From the NCBI GenBank assembly GCA_013368315.1, contig JAACJM010000067.1:310001-374000 (forward strand): 64,000 nucleotides of DNA, read 5' to 3'. Under the pieces are notes generated by a model that was not told where the DNA came from, made no database searches, and saw nothing but the letters and a program-made list of their open reading frames with translations. The stretch is from Tetrapyrgos nigripes (lineage: Eukaryota > Basidiomycota > Agaricomycetes > Agaricales > Campanellaceae). Shown piece by piece: positions 1 through 11,143 of this stretch; the stretch's first letter is position 1; each line of letters opens with the position of its first letter. A program made the translations under genes and the position numbers.

Positions 1-2893
1 ATCCTAGAGGGCCTTTCCTCCACCTACACGCCTATTCTGCGCGACTATATCCTCGAGATTGCCGTTTTGGTCCTGGGAGCGAATTCCAGAGTAGGCGGTT
101 TGAGAGAAGTCTGTGCAATTGCAGCACTGGTGCTGGGATTGGATTGTTTGTTGTTGTGCACGTACTTGAGTAGTATTTTGGGAGTTATGGTTGAGGTGAG
201 TAGATTTCTTCTCAGTAGGGGGGAGATGACGCTGATTTTTTTGCAGGTCCGTAGGATTCAATCCGTCCGTGCCACTTCACGTTCGCGAGCCAGCTCGTTC
301 TCGTCGTCGTCGTCGCCACCTTCTGCGTTGGTTGGCTCCCCCACTTCTCGCTCTCCGACCCCCTCCAACTCTTTCTCGTCGTTGAGCAACAAAATCTCCG
401 CTATCCTCGGAGCCAAGGGCTCTTCACTCAAATCCAAGTCTTCTAAAACGAAACAAGAAAACCCCGTCGCCCGACTTAAACTCTTGCTCATCGCCAGCTT
501 CCTTACTCTCCATGCTTTGAATTTGGTTGCACCCTTCTCTGGGCCTCACCCTAGTAGACAACACAGTGGAGTTTCGGTTGCCCCGACGAGAAAGGTCGAT
601 GTCACGACCCCGGTCGTGCAGAGGGTCTTGGAGGCGTTGGCTGGCACGGAGGAGGTTGAGGCTGGGGAACAGAGAGATGGAGGTCTGGTAGTCAAGGTCA
701 ATCCGACTGTGAGGGTGAAAGTGGTTCCCAGTTCAGCGTTACTTTCTTCGGTGATGCCTCAAACCTATGGATCGACAGGATTGTTCTCCTCGTTGACGGG
801 TTCGGTTTCGCTAGACTCGGCTGCTTCCGATGTAGGCACCGACGCAGACGCACACGCTTCAGGCCTTGGAGATCTGCTCAATAGGTTCTTGAACCAGTGG
901 ACTCTAGCTGTTGGTGATCCGTTATTGAGTAAATGGATCGTGGTGGTGTTGGCGTTGAGTATTAGTCTGAATGGGTATTTGTTGAGGGGGATTGCACAGG
1001 GTGTTGTTGGCTTGGGAGCACAGAATAATAGGAAGGTGACGAGGTTTGATGATGCCAAGGTGGAGGATGCCAAGGTGGAGGAGAAGAAGGTAGAGGAGAA
1101 GAAGGTGGAGGAAAAACAGGTTGTTCCGATTGTGAAAGCACCTGTTGTCCCGATTTTGGCGCCTGCTCCTCCCCCCGTGGTGAAAAAGGAGAAACCAACC
1201 TTTGTGGTCGGTTCAGCCACCCCCTCGACATCCAACTCGGAATCCAGCTCCCCCACCGAGATGTCTGCTGCTCCTAGACCCTTGAAGGAGTTGATTGAGA
1301 TATACGAAGCTACAACTCCCGCTAGGACCAAGCCCGAAGTGATGAAGCTCCTCAACGATGAAGAAGTGATTAGTCTCTCGCAGAATGGAAAAATTGCAGC
1401 GTATGCACTCGAAAAGGTTATGGGGAATACCCCTGAAGGGTTGGAGAGGGCGGTTAAGGTTAGGAGGTCGTTGATTTGTGAGTGTGTTTGATTAAACCAG
1501 TTGATTGTGGTACTGACTAGTTGTAGCCCGAGCCTCTCGTACCCAAACCCTCGAATTCTCCGATGTCCCCATGTCCAACTATGACTACTCCCGCGTCATT
1601 GGTGCCTGTTGTGAAAACGTCGTCGGCTATATCCCCCTTCCCCTCGGTATCGCCGGTCCCCTCAAAATCGACGGTCATCTCTTCCCCATCCCCATGGCCA
1701 CTGCCGAAGGTACCCTCGTTGCTTCTACCTCTCGTGGCTGCAAAGCTCTCAACGCTGGTGGAGGTGTGACTACCGTCCTAACCAACGACGCTATGACCCG
1801 TGGTCCTGCTATTGATTTCCCCAACATCGTTCAAGCTGCTCAAGCCAAAGCCTGGATCGATGGAGAGGAAGGTTATGGGATTCTCAAAGAAGCCTTTGAG
1901 AGCACATCTAGGTTTGCAAAGTTGCGAGGTCTCAAAACAGCGTTGGCAGGACGAACGATGTTTGTGAGGTTTGCTACTGCGACGGGTGATGCGATGGGGA
2001 TGAATATGATTTCTAAAGGCACGGAAAAGGCTCTCGAGGTGATGAGTGTGTATTTCCCCGAGATGATCACGTTGGCGTTGAGTGGCAACTATTGCACGGA
2101 TAAGAAACCTGCTGCGATTAATTGGATCGAGGGTAGAGGGAAGAGTGTCGTTGCTGAAGCGGTCATTCCAGGTGCGGTGGTGAAGAGTGTGTTGAAGACG
2201 ACGGTGGAGGCATTGTGTAATTTGAACACGAAGAAGAATTTGGTAGGGAGTGCAATGGCGGGCAGTATTGGAGGTTTCAATGCTCATGCGGCGAATATTT
2301 TGACGGCGGTATTTTTGGCGACGGGACAGGACCCTGCGCAAAATGTGGAGAGTTCGAATTGTATGACGTTGATGGAGCCGTGCGTTGTCCCCCTTCTTTT
2401 GTGATTTGATTTGACTGACTGACATGTTTTTTTTTACAGAACGAACAACGGCCAAGATCTCCTCATGACCGTCACCATGCCTTCCATCGAAGTCGGTACC
2501 GTCGGCGGTGGAACAGTCCTCGCACCCCAACAATCCGTCCTCGAAATGCTCGGTTTCAAAGGCGCACACCCTACCCACCCAGGTCAAAACGCACAAAGTC
2601 TCGCTCGCCTCATCGCTTCAGCCGTCATGGCAGGAGAACTTTCCCTCATGTCTGCTCTAGCAGCCGGTCACCTCGTCCGAGCTCATCTCGTCCATAACCG
2701 ATCTCAAGCGAATTCAGCTGTGGGTACACCTGCTTCGAGTCGACCTCAGACACCTGCACCGCAGTTGAGTGGGAATAAGATGATGTTTGCGGCAAAGGGG
2801 GGGATATTGGGTGCTGCGGGGGCCTTGACGCCGTTGACGACGGCAAGTTCGACGGCGAGTTTGCCGCCGTATGAGGAGAAGGAGAGATCTTGA
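1..2893 (+). CDS. HMG1: HMG-CoA reductase, 5' partial, four exons
   Basis: 3-hydroxy-3-methylglutaryl-CoA reductase reduces HMG-CoA to mevalonate with NADPH, the committed step of sterol/isoprenoid synthesis in the ER membrane. I read exons 1-195, 247-1477, 1527-2379 and 2440-2893, which join to 910 codons plus stop; the 5' end lies outside the window. The N-terminal part is the end of the sterol-sensing membrane domain, followed by a serine-rich linker and two further hydrophobic segments (about 480-540 and 900-990). The catalytic domain shows the [10 protein letters not shown] glutamate motif, the NADPH loop DAMGMNM, the lysine motif DKKPAAINW, the aspartate in [19 protein letters not shown], and the catalytic histidine in [15 protein letters not shown]. 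Splicing at 1477/1527 gives the family sequence VRRSLISRAS; splicing at 2379/2440 gives LMEPTNNGQD. No lesion is visible, so it is probably functional. The first intron (196-246) is 51 nt and in frame. Confidence 0.96.
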
Positions 2894-3250
2894 GGGGTTT
2901 GTTTTTGGTTCTCTTTCCTCGACGCCGCTTTACATTCTATTCTTCATGCCTTGTCATCATCATCATCATCATCATTCGTTAGACTTTTTCACCTTTTGTT
3001 CATCGCCGTTGTTCTGTTGCATTTGCATAAACGTTTGCTTGCTGCTCTTTTGTCCCTTTGTTGGATTCTAATTGTTTCGCTGGTCGGTCAGTGGTCAGTG
3101 GTTAGTTGGGACTGGACTGGATTAAGTTGGTATATAGATAAATGGTAATACTCACCAACATCGTCGACGTCGTCGTTTTTGCTTGTTTTTGTATCATAAT
3201 CACAGTTCATACATAGCATACCTTAAGTTTATATCATAACCTAGCGACGT
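2894..3250 (+). other. 3' flank of HMG-CoA reductase with (TCA)n run
   Basis: Probable 3' UTR and terminator region of the reductase gene. It holds a short TCA trinucleotide run at 2954-2976 and T-rich sequence. No coding potential was seen. Confidence 0.5.
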
Positions 3251-4225
3251 AGTGTACGCGCTTTCTTTTCTCTTGTATTTATTAACTACAATTACAGTTA
3301 CTTGCATGAATTGATCATGGTCATGTTTGAAAAAGTTGTGTGTGTGTTTGTAGTATTGCGCTGTACTGAAGTTTGGTGGGGAAATCTAGCTAATCGCCTT
3401 GCAGCCTCGTTCAAGTGAATTTCTCATCAGGAATGAATAGGTATCACCTGGATATATTGAGTGATGATGACTCGCTAAGCGCATACAGGACATGTAACTA
3501 GAGGGGGCAATGCAAAATAATAAGTAACTGATCAGTGTGTTGGAAAAATCGTGTTTACTTTGCATGGAATTGCAAGGTATGACAATGTCCTTAATCCCGC
3601 GCAAGGTAGCCCTAGCCTTACAATGTTCAGTATTTCTGGTTAAGATATCTTAAGGTCTTGATGTCCTTGTAGTGTATCACAAGGTATTGTAAGGATGGAG
3701 GGATTTTGAGCTGAAAAACTAGAAATAGTGCAGTAGGATTCTTCACTTACTGTATATACTACTCTAGCACCTTACATCACAAAAAAGGCAAAGATCTTCT
3801 GAATGAAGACAAGCAGCGTAACCCATTGTAGATAATGAAATCATATTTGAAAGAAGAATGCATACATTGTTGCCTTAAGTTGGAATAACCAGTACTCACA
3901 GAAGAAAATAAGTTGAAGATAGGAGATATCACATCTGAGAATCATAATTCTAATTGGTCTTAAACTGACACCCCAAATCATGTAAGTGAGGAGAACCTTC
4001 AGATAGAAGTTGAAATTTAGGATGATATTTGACCCTAGAAGTCATACTTTTCTGGTGTCTCCTATCTACCTGTTTGCTATTGCATGAAAGAAGATCATTT
4101 CCAGAAGTATGAGAAAGACATGATACTTACCTAGTAAATGATGCTGCATGAAGAATAAGTGCAGAGCTGCCAGTCAAACTATTAAAGAATTCTTGTTTCA
4201 ATATCATCCACTGGTATAAAAGAAT
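3251..4225. other. AT-rich intergenic DNA, no gene seen
   Basis: Stop-rich, AT-rich sequence between the reductase gene and the first retrotransposon remnant. No conserved protein motif was recognised in six frames. It is probably decayed transposon DNA. Confidence 0.4.
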
Positions 4226-5354
4226 CCTGGTGAAAATGTATTGTCAGCTTTGTCTTCAACTAACGGAGCAAACTAGTGTGCAGGATGCATCAATTTTCAG
4301 ATGTCTCTTTGAGCCTATTGATAATGGAGATCTTCAAAATGAATTGTACAATCTCAGTAACAATTTGGATGTACTAATTCAAGGTACTTACTTGCTGAAT
4401 AATGAAGTATGGTTTCCCATCCAATTGAATGGTGTGCAAGTCAAACAAGGCACTTACCCTGCAGTACAATGCAATGTGACAGTTACCAAGGACTTGTTGT
4501 GAAAGATCCCAAAGCTAATAGTGATTGTTGTATGTGTGCTCTTAGTGATTTCATTTCTACAACCTTTGCAGATCAGCTCAAAATTAAGAAAATGGAACTC
4601 ACAGAGCCATTACCACTACCATTGGCAGTGCAAGGATCCCAGTCTTGCATCAATTGAAGTGTAAAGGTTCAATTCCACTATCAAGGAATATCTGAACCTT
4701 GGTATTTTGATGTGGCAAATCTATCCAGTTATGATCTAATCCTTGGCACACCTTGGCAGTTCCAGCACAAGGTACTGCTTGGATTTAATGAGGCCAAGAT
4801 AAGCATTGGAAGCTCAGTGGCACTATCTATTCTTGGAGAAAATGTTTCTTGGCTTTCCTCAAGGGCCATGGATATACTTGAAGATAGACTTGAAGCAGTT
4901 TGACAACAATTGATCGAGTATGCTAAACCATTGTGTCAAAAAGTAGGAAACACTGACCTCCCTCCTCTTAGGGCTATAAATCACAGCATTCCTCTGGCAA
5001 CAGTGAGCAGAGAAATGAGATGCCTATATTTGAACTGGTAGGTGGAAATTTATCAGTGCAAGTAATACAGTGCTGATGATGCTAATACACAAGTCAGGAA
5101 CCAATAATTTACACACCGTCAAGCTAGGAATGTCAATACTTGTAGGTTATCCTCTTTGCTATGCTAAATATTGTTCTATCATTGATAGACAGGATGCCTA
5201 TGAACAAATCAGGATTATACCTGAACATGTAGATCATTCAACGGTTACTACTCCTGATGGAAATATGGTGAGCCTTGTGATTTGACAGGGTGACTGCAAT
5301 GCCCCAGCAATGTACCTTTTCTCAGAATACATTGGTAGATTCATGGATTTGTAC

Positions 5355-5785
5355 CACTGCAGACATGAGGCCATTTGCACACTGTGTAAAATGATTGCAC
5401 ATCCTTTGTAAATGGATAATAGTCAATCAGATTTTAACAAACTGATTTACAACACTGGGTGCAAACACTTGTAATTCCTTGGATATACAGAGGAATTACA
5501 TAAGACTTACACTGATACACTCAATATGTAAGTCCACTTGACTTACTGAAGTATTACCAGAGACCAAGAAAAATAGAACAATTATATAAAACCATTGTAA
5601 GGCATGAAGTCTCACAGTGGTCCTTGGTAATACTTCAGTAAGTCAAGTGGACTTACATATTGAGTGTACCAGTGTAAGTCTTGTGTAATTCCTCTGTATA
5701 TCCAAGGAATTACAAGTGTTTGCACCCAGTGCAACGTTTGTGAAACTGATTTACACAGTGTGTAAGCAGCCTCATGTCTGCAGTG
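5355..5785. mobile_element. CACTA-type MITE (outer), TSD TAC
   Basis: Non-autonomous DNA element with 17-bp terminal inverted repeats CACTGCAGACATGAGGC, flanked by the 3-bp duplication TAC (5352-5354 and 5786-5788). CACTG termini with a 3-bp target duplication are the hallmark of the EnSpm/CACTA superfamily. It sits inside the YLDD motif of a Gypsy RT; the flanks join without loss. The core is only about 149 bp, because a second element is inserted within it. Confidence 0.8.
5453..5731. mobile_element. CACTA-type MITE (inner), TSD CAA
   Basis: A 279-bp near-palindrome inserted in the outer MITE. Its termini are CACTGGGTGCAAAC and the reverse complement, flanked by CAA on both sides (5450-5452, 5732-5734). 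The arms (about 5453-5570 and 5620-5731) pair along almost their whole length. The terminal sequence recurs at 8115 at the start of a tandem repeat array. Confidence 0.8.
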
Positions 5786-5891
5786 TACCTTGATGATATT
5801 GTAATCTATTCAGATACACTCAAGGATCATATAAAGCACTGAAAAATTATCATTGATATTCTCAAACAAGAATGACTGTCAAATAAGCCAC

Positions 5892-6297
5892 TCAAGTCAC
5901 ACAAAAGACAAGAACAAGATAGTAGATTGGTATAGAGATAGAGGAAAGTGAGCTAGCTGACTAGGCTCAACACTGTGTAGACAGGTGTATAGAGTGGAGA
6001 CAAAGTGAACAAACTGGGGAATCAGTTACAAAGGATCACAAGTATATATGAGAAAGTCTAAGGGATGAGAAAGGGTTGATGAAAATAGAACAATGGCATG
6101 AGAACAATAGATCAAATATGGATAGATATAGGTACCAAATTATAGAAGAATGATTGACAGTTATTATAGGGTTTGGCAGAAGTTATAGGGTTCACTGAGT
6201 ATGAATCTGAGTATAAATCAACAAGGAAAAGCAATGGATGAATGATGAAGGAATTCCAGGTTTAATGACAAAGTAAGAACTGTAGCAGTTTGTGAAA
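5892..6297 (-). mobile_element. Family A 3' LTR, truncated
   Basis: LTR of the minus-strand family A chromovirus, matching the LTRs at 25002-25451 and 32408-32918 (shared blocks such as AAGTCACAC and AGACAAAGTGAAC). The outer about 35 bp are missing at the junction with family D. The inner end reads TGAAA instead of TGACA. The adjoining sequence, read on the minus strand, is the polypurine tract AAAGAGGGGGTAA. Confidence 0.75.
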
Positions 6298-7107
6298 TTA
6301 CCCCCTCTTTAAGCTGTGCTTTCACCTGGAGCACACGAGTACTTTTCCAGATATCCTGGATGGTAAGTGTCAGAGTGATCATATCCTTCAGTTTTGTCAA
6401 TCCAGAAGCTGGTTTTCATGAGTTTTCAGAGTCTGAGTAATCCAACCATTTGACTAAGTATTGAACGCCTCAACAATTTCTAGTTGGTTTTGAGTCCAGA
6501 ATTGCCTCAACATCATACTCGTTATCCTCTGGTAGTAATCCTGCAGGTTCACCTGTTCAGTTTTCTTATATGGAATACTGGATGAATTCACCAGGTGTTT
6601 GGCAGTTTGAAATGATAGTTAACCTCACCAATTACATCAGTGATTTTGAAGGGTCCATGACAACAGTTTGCCAACTTAGCATTTGGCCTCGCTGTCTTCT
6701 TTGAACTTCACACTTTCTTTCACATGATCCCTGTTTTGCCTTTTCATCAACTCTGCAGCAGTTGTCAAACTTGCTTTTAATTCTTCATGCAACTCTTTCA
6801 AGTTCTGGAGGTGTTCTTTGAGGGATTGATTGATGGAAAGAGTCGAGGAAGGTACCCATGAAGCAACTTGAAGGGTGATTTTCCAGTAGCTGAGACAGAA
6901 CTTGGCATATGGTAAGTATTTGACCCAATCATCCTGGCAATAGTTGCAAAAAGTTCATAGGTATTGCTTGAGCTCTTGATTGAATCTTTCTGTTTCACCA
7001 TATGTCTGAGAGCTGAAGTAATACCTAACTTAGTGCATATTCCTCTCATAACCTGGCTTGCAAATTGGGGACCTCAATCTGATATCATCGTCACTGATAT
7101 GCCATAC
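6298..7107 (-). pseudogene. Family A chromodomain and integrase C-terminus
   Basis: 3' end of the family A pol gene on the minus strand. From high to low coordinates: the integrase catalytic-core end (GPQFASQVMRGICTKLGI, about 7088-7020; SATGKSPFKLLHGYLPR, about 6890-6840), the integrase tail, then a chromodomain (QYLVKWLDYSDSENS, about 6450-6410). Stop codons interrupt it (for example in the chromodomain and before GPQFAS). The rest of the integrase is 2.1 kb away at 9204, so the gene was split by an insertion. The chromodomain would target integration to heterochromatin; this copy is dead. Confidence 0.8.
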
Positions 7108-9203
7108 AAAATTTGTGTATAGAAACACTATTTGGTGGTTAGAAAGCTGGTTCACCACTTCAATTGGTATATAAAGGACTAGAGTGAGTCCCAAACTGCT
7201 AGTTAAAGGATATGCTTATTCTAAGTCCTATGGTTGATATGTACAGTGCTTCAGTTATAGTAGCAGATCGTAACAATTCCTACTATAATGCGCTTAGTAC
7301 CCACTTAGTACTGCCAGTGTGACTCAAGAGAAAGTGAAGCCCCTATTCATGGGCAAGGAACACATTGGCTATACCACCCAGACTCTAGCGCTAAATGATC
7401 ACTGGTTGAGAAATCAAAGGGAAACCAAACTAGCAGTATAGTAATCAATACCTTGCTTATAAACAAAACAGAAGGAATAGTCTTTTGAAAGACAGGAATG
7501 AGTCATAATGAGAAAGCCCCAAAAGGGTAAAGATATTTCTGAATGCAGCAGTAAGATCGGCAAGATGTGTGCCTGATGACTGAGGCGTTCTCAGTGGTAC
7601 AAGTGGAACCTTATAGAGAGCAGGACTCATCTATAAGAGAACTATGCCACTAACTGATGGTATACTAGAAACTAGGTTTATGGACACCAAGTCTATAGTA
7701 GTGCCAGAAAAACATAACAAGAGGAATAACAAAGGCTACACAAACCTATAGTGACTGATTAGTGGTAAAGGAATGTGAGTCAGACGAGTGGAGCCCAGCA
7801 TAGATGGTGGAGCTATGTGAGTCATAATGACTATGGCTGCCAGTTCTAGAAAGGTACCTTAGTCAAGAGGATAGAGTGAAGGGAACATAGAAAGCCCTAT
7901 GAGTTTTAGATAATATTCTACATTTCCTAGATACCCTAATTAGAAGGTACCTACTTAATCTAGTAGTACTGACAAGCATGGACTGGCAGTTAGAAGGATA
8001 TTTCTGTTTTCTTATGTACCCTTTAGCAGACATGTAAAGAAATGTAGAACTATATAGTAGTAGCTGCGAGTAGTATAAAAGGACTAGGTATTTCTCATAG
8101 TTACTAAAGCCATGCACTGGGTGCAAACACTTGTAATTCCTTGGCTATACAGAGGAATTACAGAAGCCTTATACAGGTACATTCAATATGTAATTCCACT
8201 TGACTTACTGAAGTATTACAAGAGATCAAAAAATCTAGAACAATTATGTATGACCATGGTAAGGCATGAAAACTTACAGGAGACTTTCAGTGTTATAACA
8301 CTTGTAATTCCTTTGATATACAGAGAAATTACAGAAACCTTACTCAGGTACACTCAATATGTAAGTCCACTTGACTTACTGAAGTATTACAAGAGACCAA
8401 AGAAATTAGAACAATTATGTATAACCATTGTAAGGCATGAAGACTTACAGGAGACATTCAGTATTACAGAAAAGAATAGTTTGTCCTTAACAAAAAAAAT
8501 ACAAAAGAATTACAAGAAAGTAAGAAAAATTCTAGAATTTGGTAAGTCCATTGTAATACATGTAGACATACTATGGACATTCAGTGTGACTTTCTGTCAC
8601 AGTATGTGACACAATGGATTTACAAAGAAATTTCAGAGTGGGTTTATGTCACAGTATGTCATCCTTAAAAATTCACCAGAAATATGTGAGTATTTTGGTG
8701 TGACAAAAAATCACAGTATAGTCCAGTGTAATACCACTGGGACTTACAGAAGACTTACAAGAAGACTGTGAAACCTTCAAGAAAGGCTGGTATCAAGTGA
8801 CAGACAAGTCACTGTAATTCACCAAAAAGTCTGCCAGTATTACAGAGGACTTACAAATTCATGGCTTTACCAAGCAAGGTACACATGCCTGAGGTGTGTC
8901 ATCTACATTGCACACATTGTTCTTGTCATCCTGGTCATCTTTGTTGTCCTTGTTGTGCATGTTGTCCTTGTTGTCCTTGTCAGCATTTGAGCCTACAAAT
9001 TGTGAATTGAAACTGTTGGTTATACCTTGTGGACTTGTTATAGTCTTTGCGTGTTGAATTTGTGTGCATTTGTGCAAAAAACCTACCAAAACCCCCAAGT
9101 GAACTGTTGAGTATTCTGACTACTCAGAATGCTTGCACTTTACAATTTGTATAAAAGTCTTTAAGTTTGTGTTTGTTCTACACTTACACAAAAGACACCT
9201 ATT
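7108..9203. other. 2.1-kb unexplained insertion in integrase
   Basis: Sequence separating the two halves of the family A integrase. 7108-8110 shows no coding motif and is rich in short TAG/CTA-containing words. 8115-8471 is a tandem repeat. 8472-8860 is rich in ACTTACA/TTACAG words of the kind found near CACTA ends. 8861-9200 carries a low-complexity Asn/Asp/Lys reading frame and a small hairpin (about 9104-9130, ATTCTGA/TCAGAAT). No clear terminal repeat or target duplication was found at the outer edges. Confidence 0.45.
8115..8471 (+). repeat. 171-bp tandem repeat, two copies
   Basis: Two units with a period of about 171 bp (for example TTGTAATTCC at 8131 and 8302). The first unit begins with CACTGGGTGCAAAC, identical to the terminus of the inner CACTA MITE at 5453. 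The unit therefore looks like a duplicated sub-terminal region of the same DNA transposon family. The opposite terminus was not found. Confidence 0.65.
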
Positions 9204-9546
9204 ATCTCCATGTGTTATTGAACAGTATGTCAATAGTACCATCACTGTCAATATCCTTTCTGCAAGGAGAGATGACTACTGTTTTGGTTGACCAGTCTAC
9301 TGTGACATGGATTGCACTGAAGCTATCACATTCTGGGAGATCCATAATGAAATCAGTGGTAATAGTACTGAAAGGTTGTTCTGGAATTTCGTTTGGAACC
9401 AGTGGTATATGCAATGGATAGTTTTGTGCCTTGGTTAACTGGCAAGTAGCACATCCTTCAACATAATCTCAAATGAAGACTGACATATCAGGCCACCAAA
9501 ATTCTCAGCTAACTAATTCATATGTTTTAAACTGGCCTGGGTGGCC
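9204..9546 (-). pseudogene. Family A integrase core fragment
   Basis: Minus-strand integrase segment between two insertions. It contains the zinc-finger/linker motif GHPGQFKTYELVS...FWWPDMS (about 9545-9480), CATCQLTK (about 9445-9425) and the core start TDFIMDLPE with the first catalytic Asp, continuing VTVDWSTKTVVISPC to FNNTWR at 9206. In-frame stops mark it as dead. The next residues of the domain resume at 7105. Confidence 0.8.
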
Positions 9547-11141
9547 TGCCAAAAAAATTGTCCACATGTTTGGCACTTTTGGAAAGATTGCTGATTTAAG
9601 AGCTATTGAGCAGAAATCTCAAAACATGGCTGGTGGTAGCAATAAAGCCTTTGATTAGAGCTACAATGATCTGTCTGTTTTGTCTTATTTGGCCAAATAT
9701 CTGTGGAGTTATGATTGATTTAAAACTGTATGTCATTTGGACAATTTTTTGAGTTGCCACTTCAAAATCATTATTGCAATAACCTGATGTGTTATACATG
9801 ATGTCATGGGTGGAGCTGTACAGTAATGTAATGTATACACTACAATGATGTCATAGCTGCCAGCTGGAGCATACATAGCAACATACAGATACTCTACAGC
9901 CTCTATGAAAATCATGGGGTCCCTCATATCAGCCCAGAAAGACAATCTCTACTCTCTCCTCTTAACTGCCTCTCCATCTGCAAAAATTGCAGCTCAGACT
10001 GGAGTATGGAAGCCAAGAGTTGCTTTTGTGGCTTAAAAGACAAATACAGACAATGAGAACAATACAGCAGGGTGTCCTAGGAGGCTCTACTACTTGCGAA
10101 GAGGTTAGATTAGAAAAAAATCCATTCTGGTAAAGCCAGATTGCTACACAAGTGGCCTGAAACATCAAGGCTCTTCTTGGAAAACCTGTCCCAACCTATA
10201 ACAGCCAAAACATTCCTGAAAACGTCTTGTGGCAATCTCCAAAACACAGAACAAGTGCAAACTTACAGTGACTTGCAGCAAGGCTCACTTGAAGTTTGCA
10301 CAGATGTAAAAAGACCAGGCTGTAGAAGGCTAGAAGTGGGTTATTTTCTCAGATAAGACCAAAACCAATTATTTTGAGGCAAATATGCCCCAGCATGTGT
10401 GAGAAAAGAGAGATAAATTCATGGTACAGCAAGATGTGACAGAAATGATGACATTTGAGAGAGAAAATGACATAATGAGGTAGGGTATGGGGCAACAGTA
10501 AGCAGTAGAAATGGTCCAGATGAAGGTGAAGATAGATTGCAAACACTATATGACCATCTTAAGTAACAAAATCCTGGAAAGCATTAATAATATGGGAGTT
10601 GATCCAGAGGTATTAACTTTCTAAAGTGCTATATCCAATGGTTTCCTTTATCAGAACATGTCTCTCTACCTATAAAAGCAACACTCTGCTTTCATACTTC
10701 AGTCTGAGCTGAAATTTTGATAGAGGGAGGGGCAGTTTGGAGGAGAAAGTAGAGATTGTCTTTCTCGGCTGATATGAGGGACCCCATGATCTTCATAGAA
10801 GCTGCAGAGCATCTGTATGTTGCTATGTATGCTCCAGCTGGCAGCTATGACATCACATTACTGTACAGCTCCACCCATGACATCATGTATAACACATCAG
10901 GTTATTGCAATAATGATTTTGAAGTGGCAACTCAAAAAATTGTCCAAATGACATACAATTTTAAATCAATCATAACTCCACAGATATGTGGCCAAATAAG
11001 ACAAAAAAGAAAGATTATTGTAGCTCTAATCAAAGGCTTTCTTGCTACCACCAGCCATGTTTTGAGATTTCTGCTCAATAGCTCTTAAATCAGCAATCTT
11101 TCCAAAAGTGCCAAACATGTGGACAATTTTTTTGGCCACTG
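9547..11141. mobile_element. Tc1-like fold-back element with about 480-bp inverted arms
   Basis: The left arm (about 9548-10035) and right arm (about 10665-11141) are long inverted repeats around about 630 bp of unique DNA with no transposase. The right end reads, inward, CAGTGGCCAAAAAAATTGTCC preceded by TA (11142-11143), which resembles Tc1-type termini (CAGTG..GGCCAAAAA). The left end has lost its first bases and about 30 bp of host integrase sequence. It is inserted in the family A integrase just before the GHPG motif. Confidence 0.65.
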
Positions 11142-11143
11142 TA

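Larger units (their letters stand above)
4226..5891 (+). pseudogene. Ty3/Gypsy family D protease-RT remnant
   Basis: Decayed polyprotein fragment of a Ty3/Gypsy element. In order I see gag/protease-like sequence (about 4230-4640), the retropepsin segment SSYDLILGTPWQFQHKV (about 4720-4770), a linker with RAINHSIP (about 4970-5000), and the reverse-transcriptase stretch DRQDAYEQIR...TTPDGNMVSL (about 5188-5280), then QGDCNAPA and YLDDIVIYSDTL (about 5786-5820). Stops and frameshifts occur throughout (for example 4501, 4657, 5285). The RT catalytic motif is split by a 431-bp MITE whose removal restores the frame exactly. The fragment stops abruptly where a minus-strand LTR begins at about 5892. 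An integrase of the same lineage is at 23593-24430. Confidence 0.8.

Noticed and set aside
8859..9098. 79-residue Asn/Asp/Lys-rich minus frame as a gag gene
   Set aside because: Low-complexity GTCCTT repeats create the frame; no gag motif, and it lies within an insertion.
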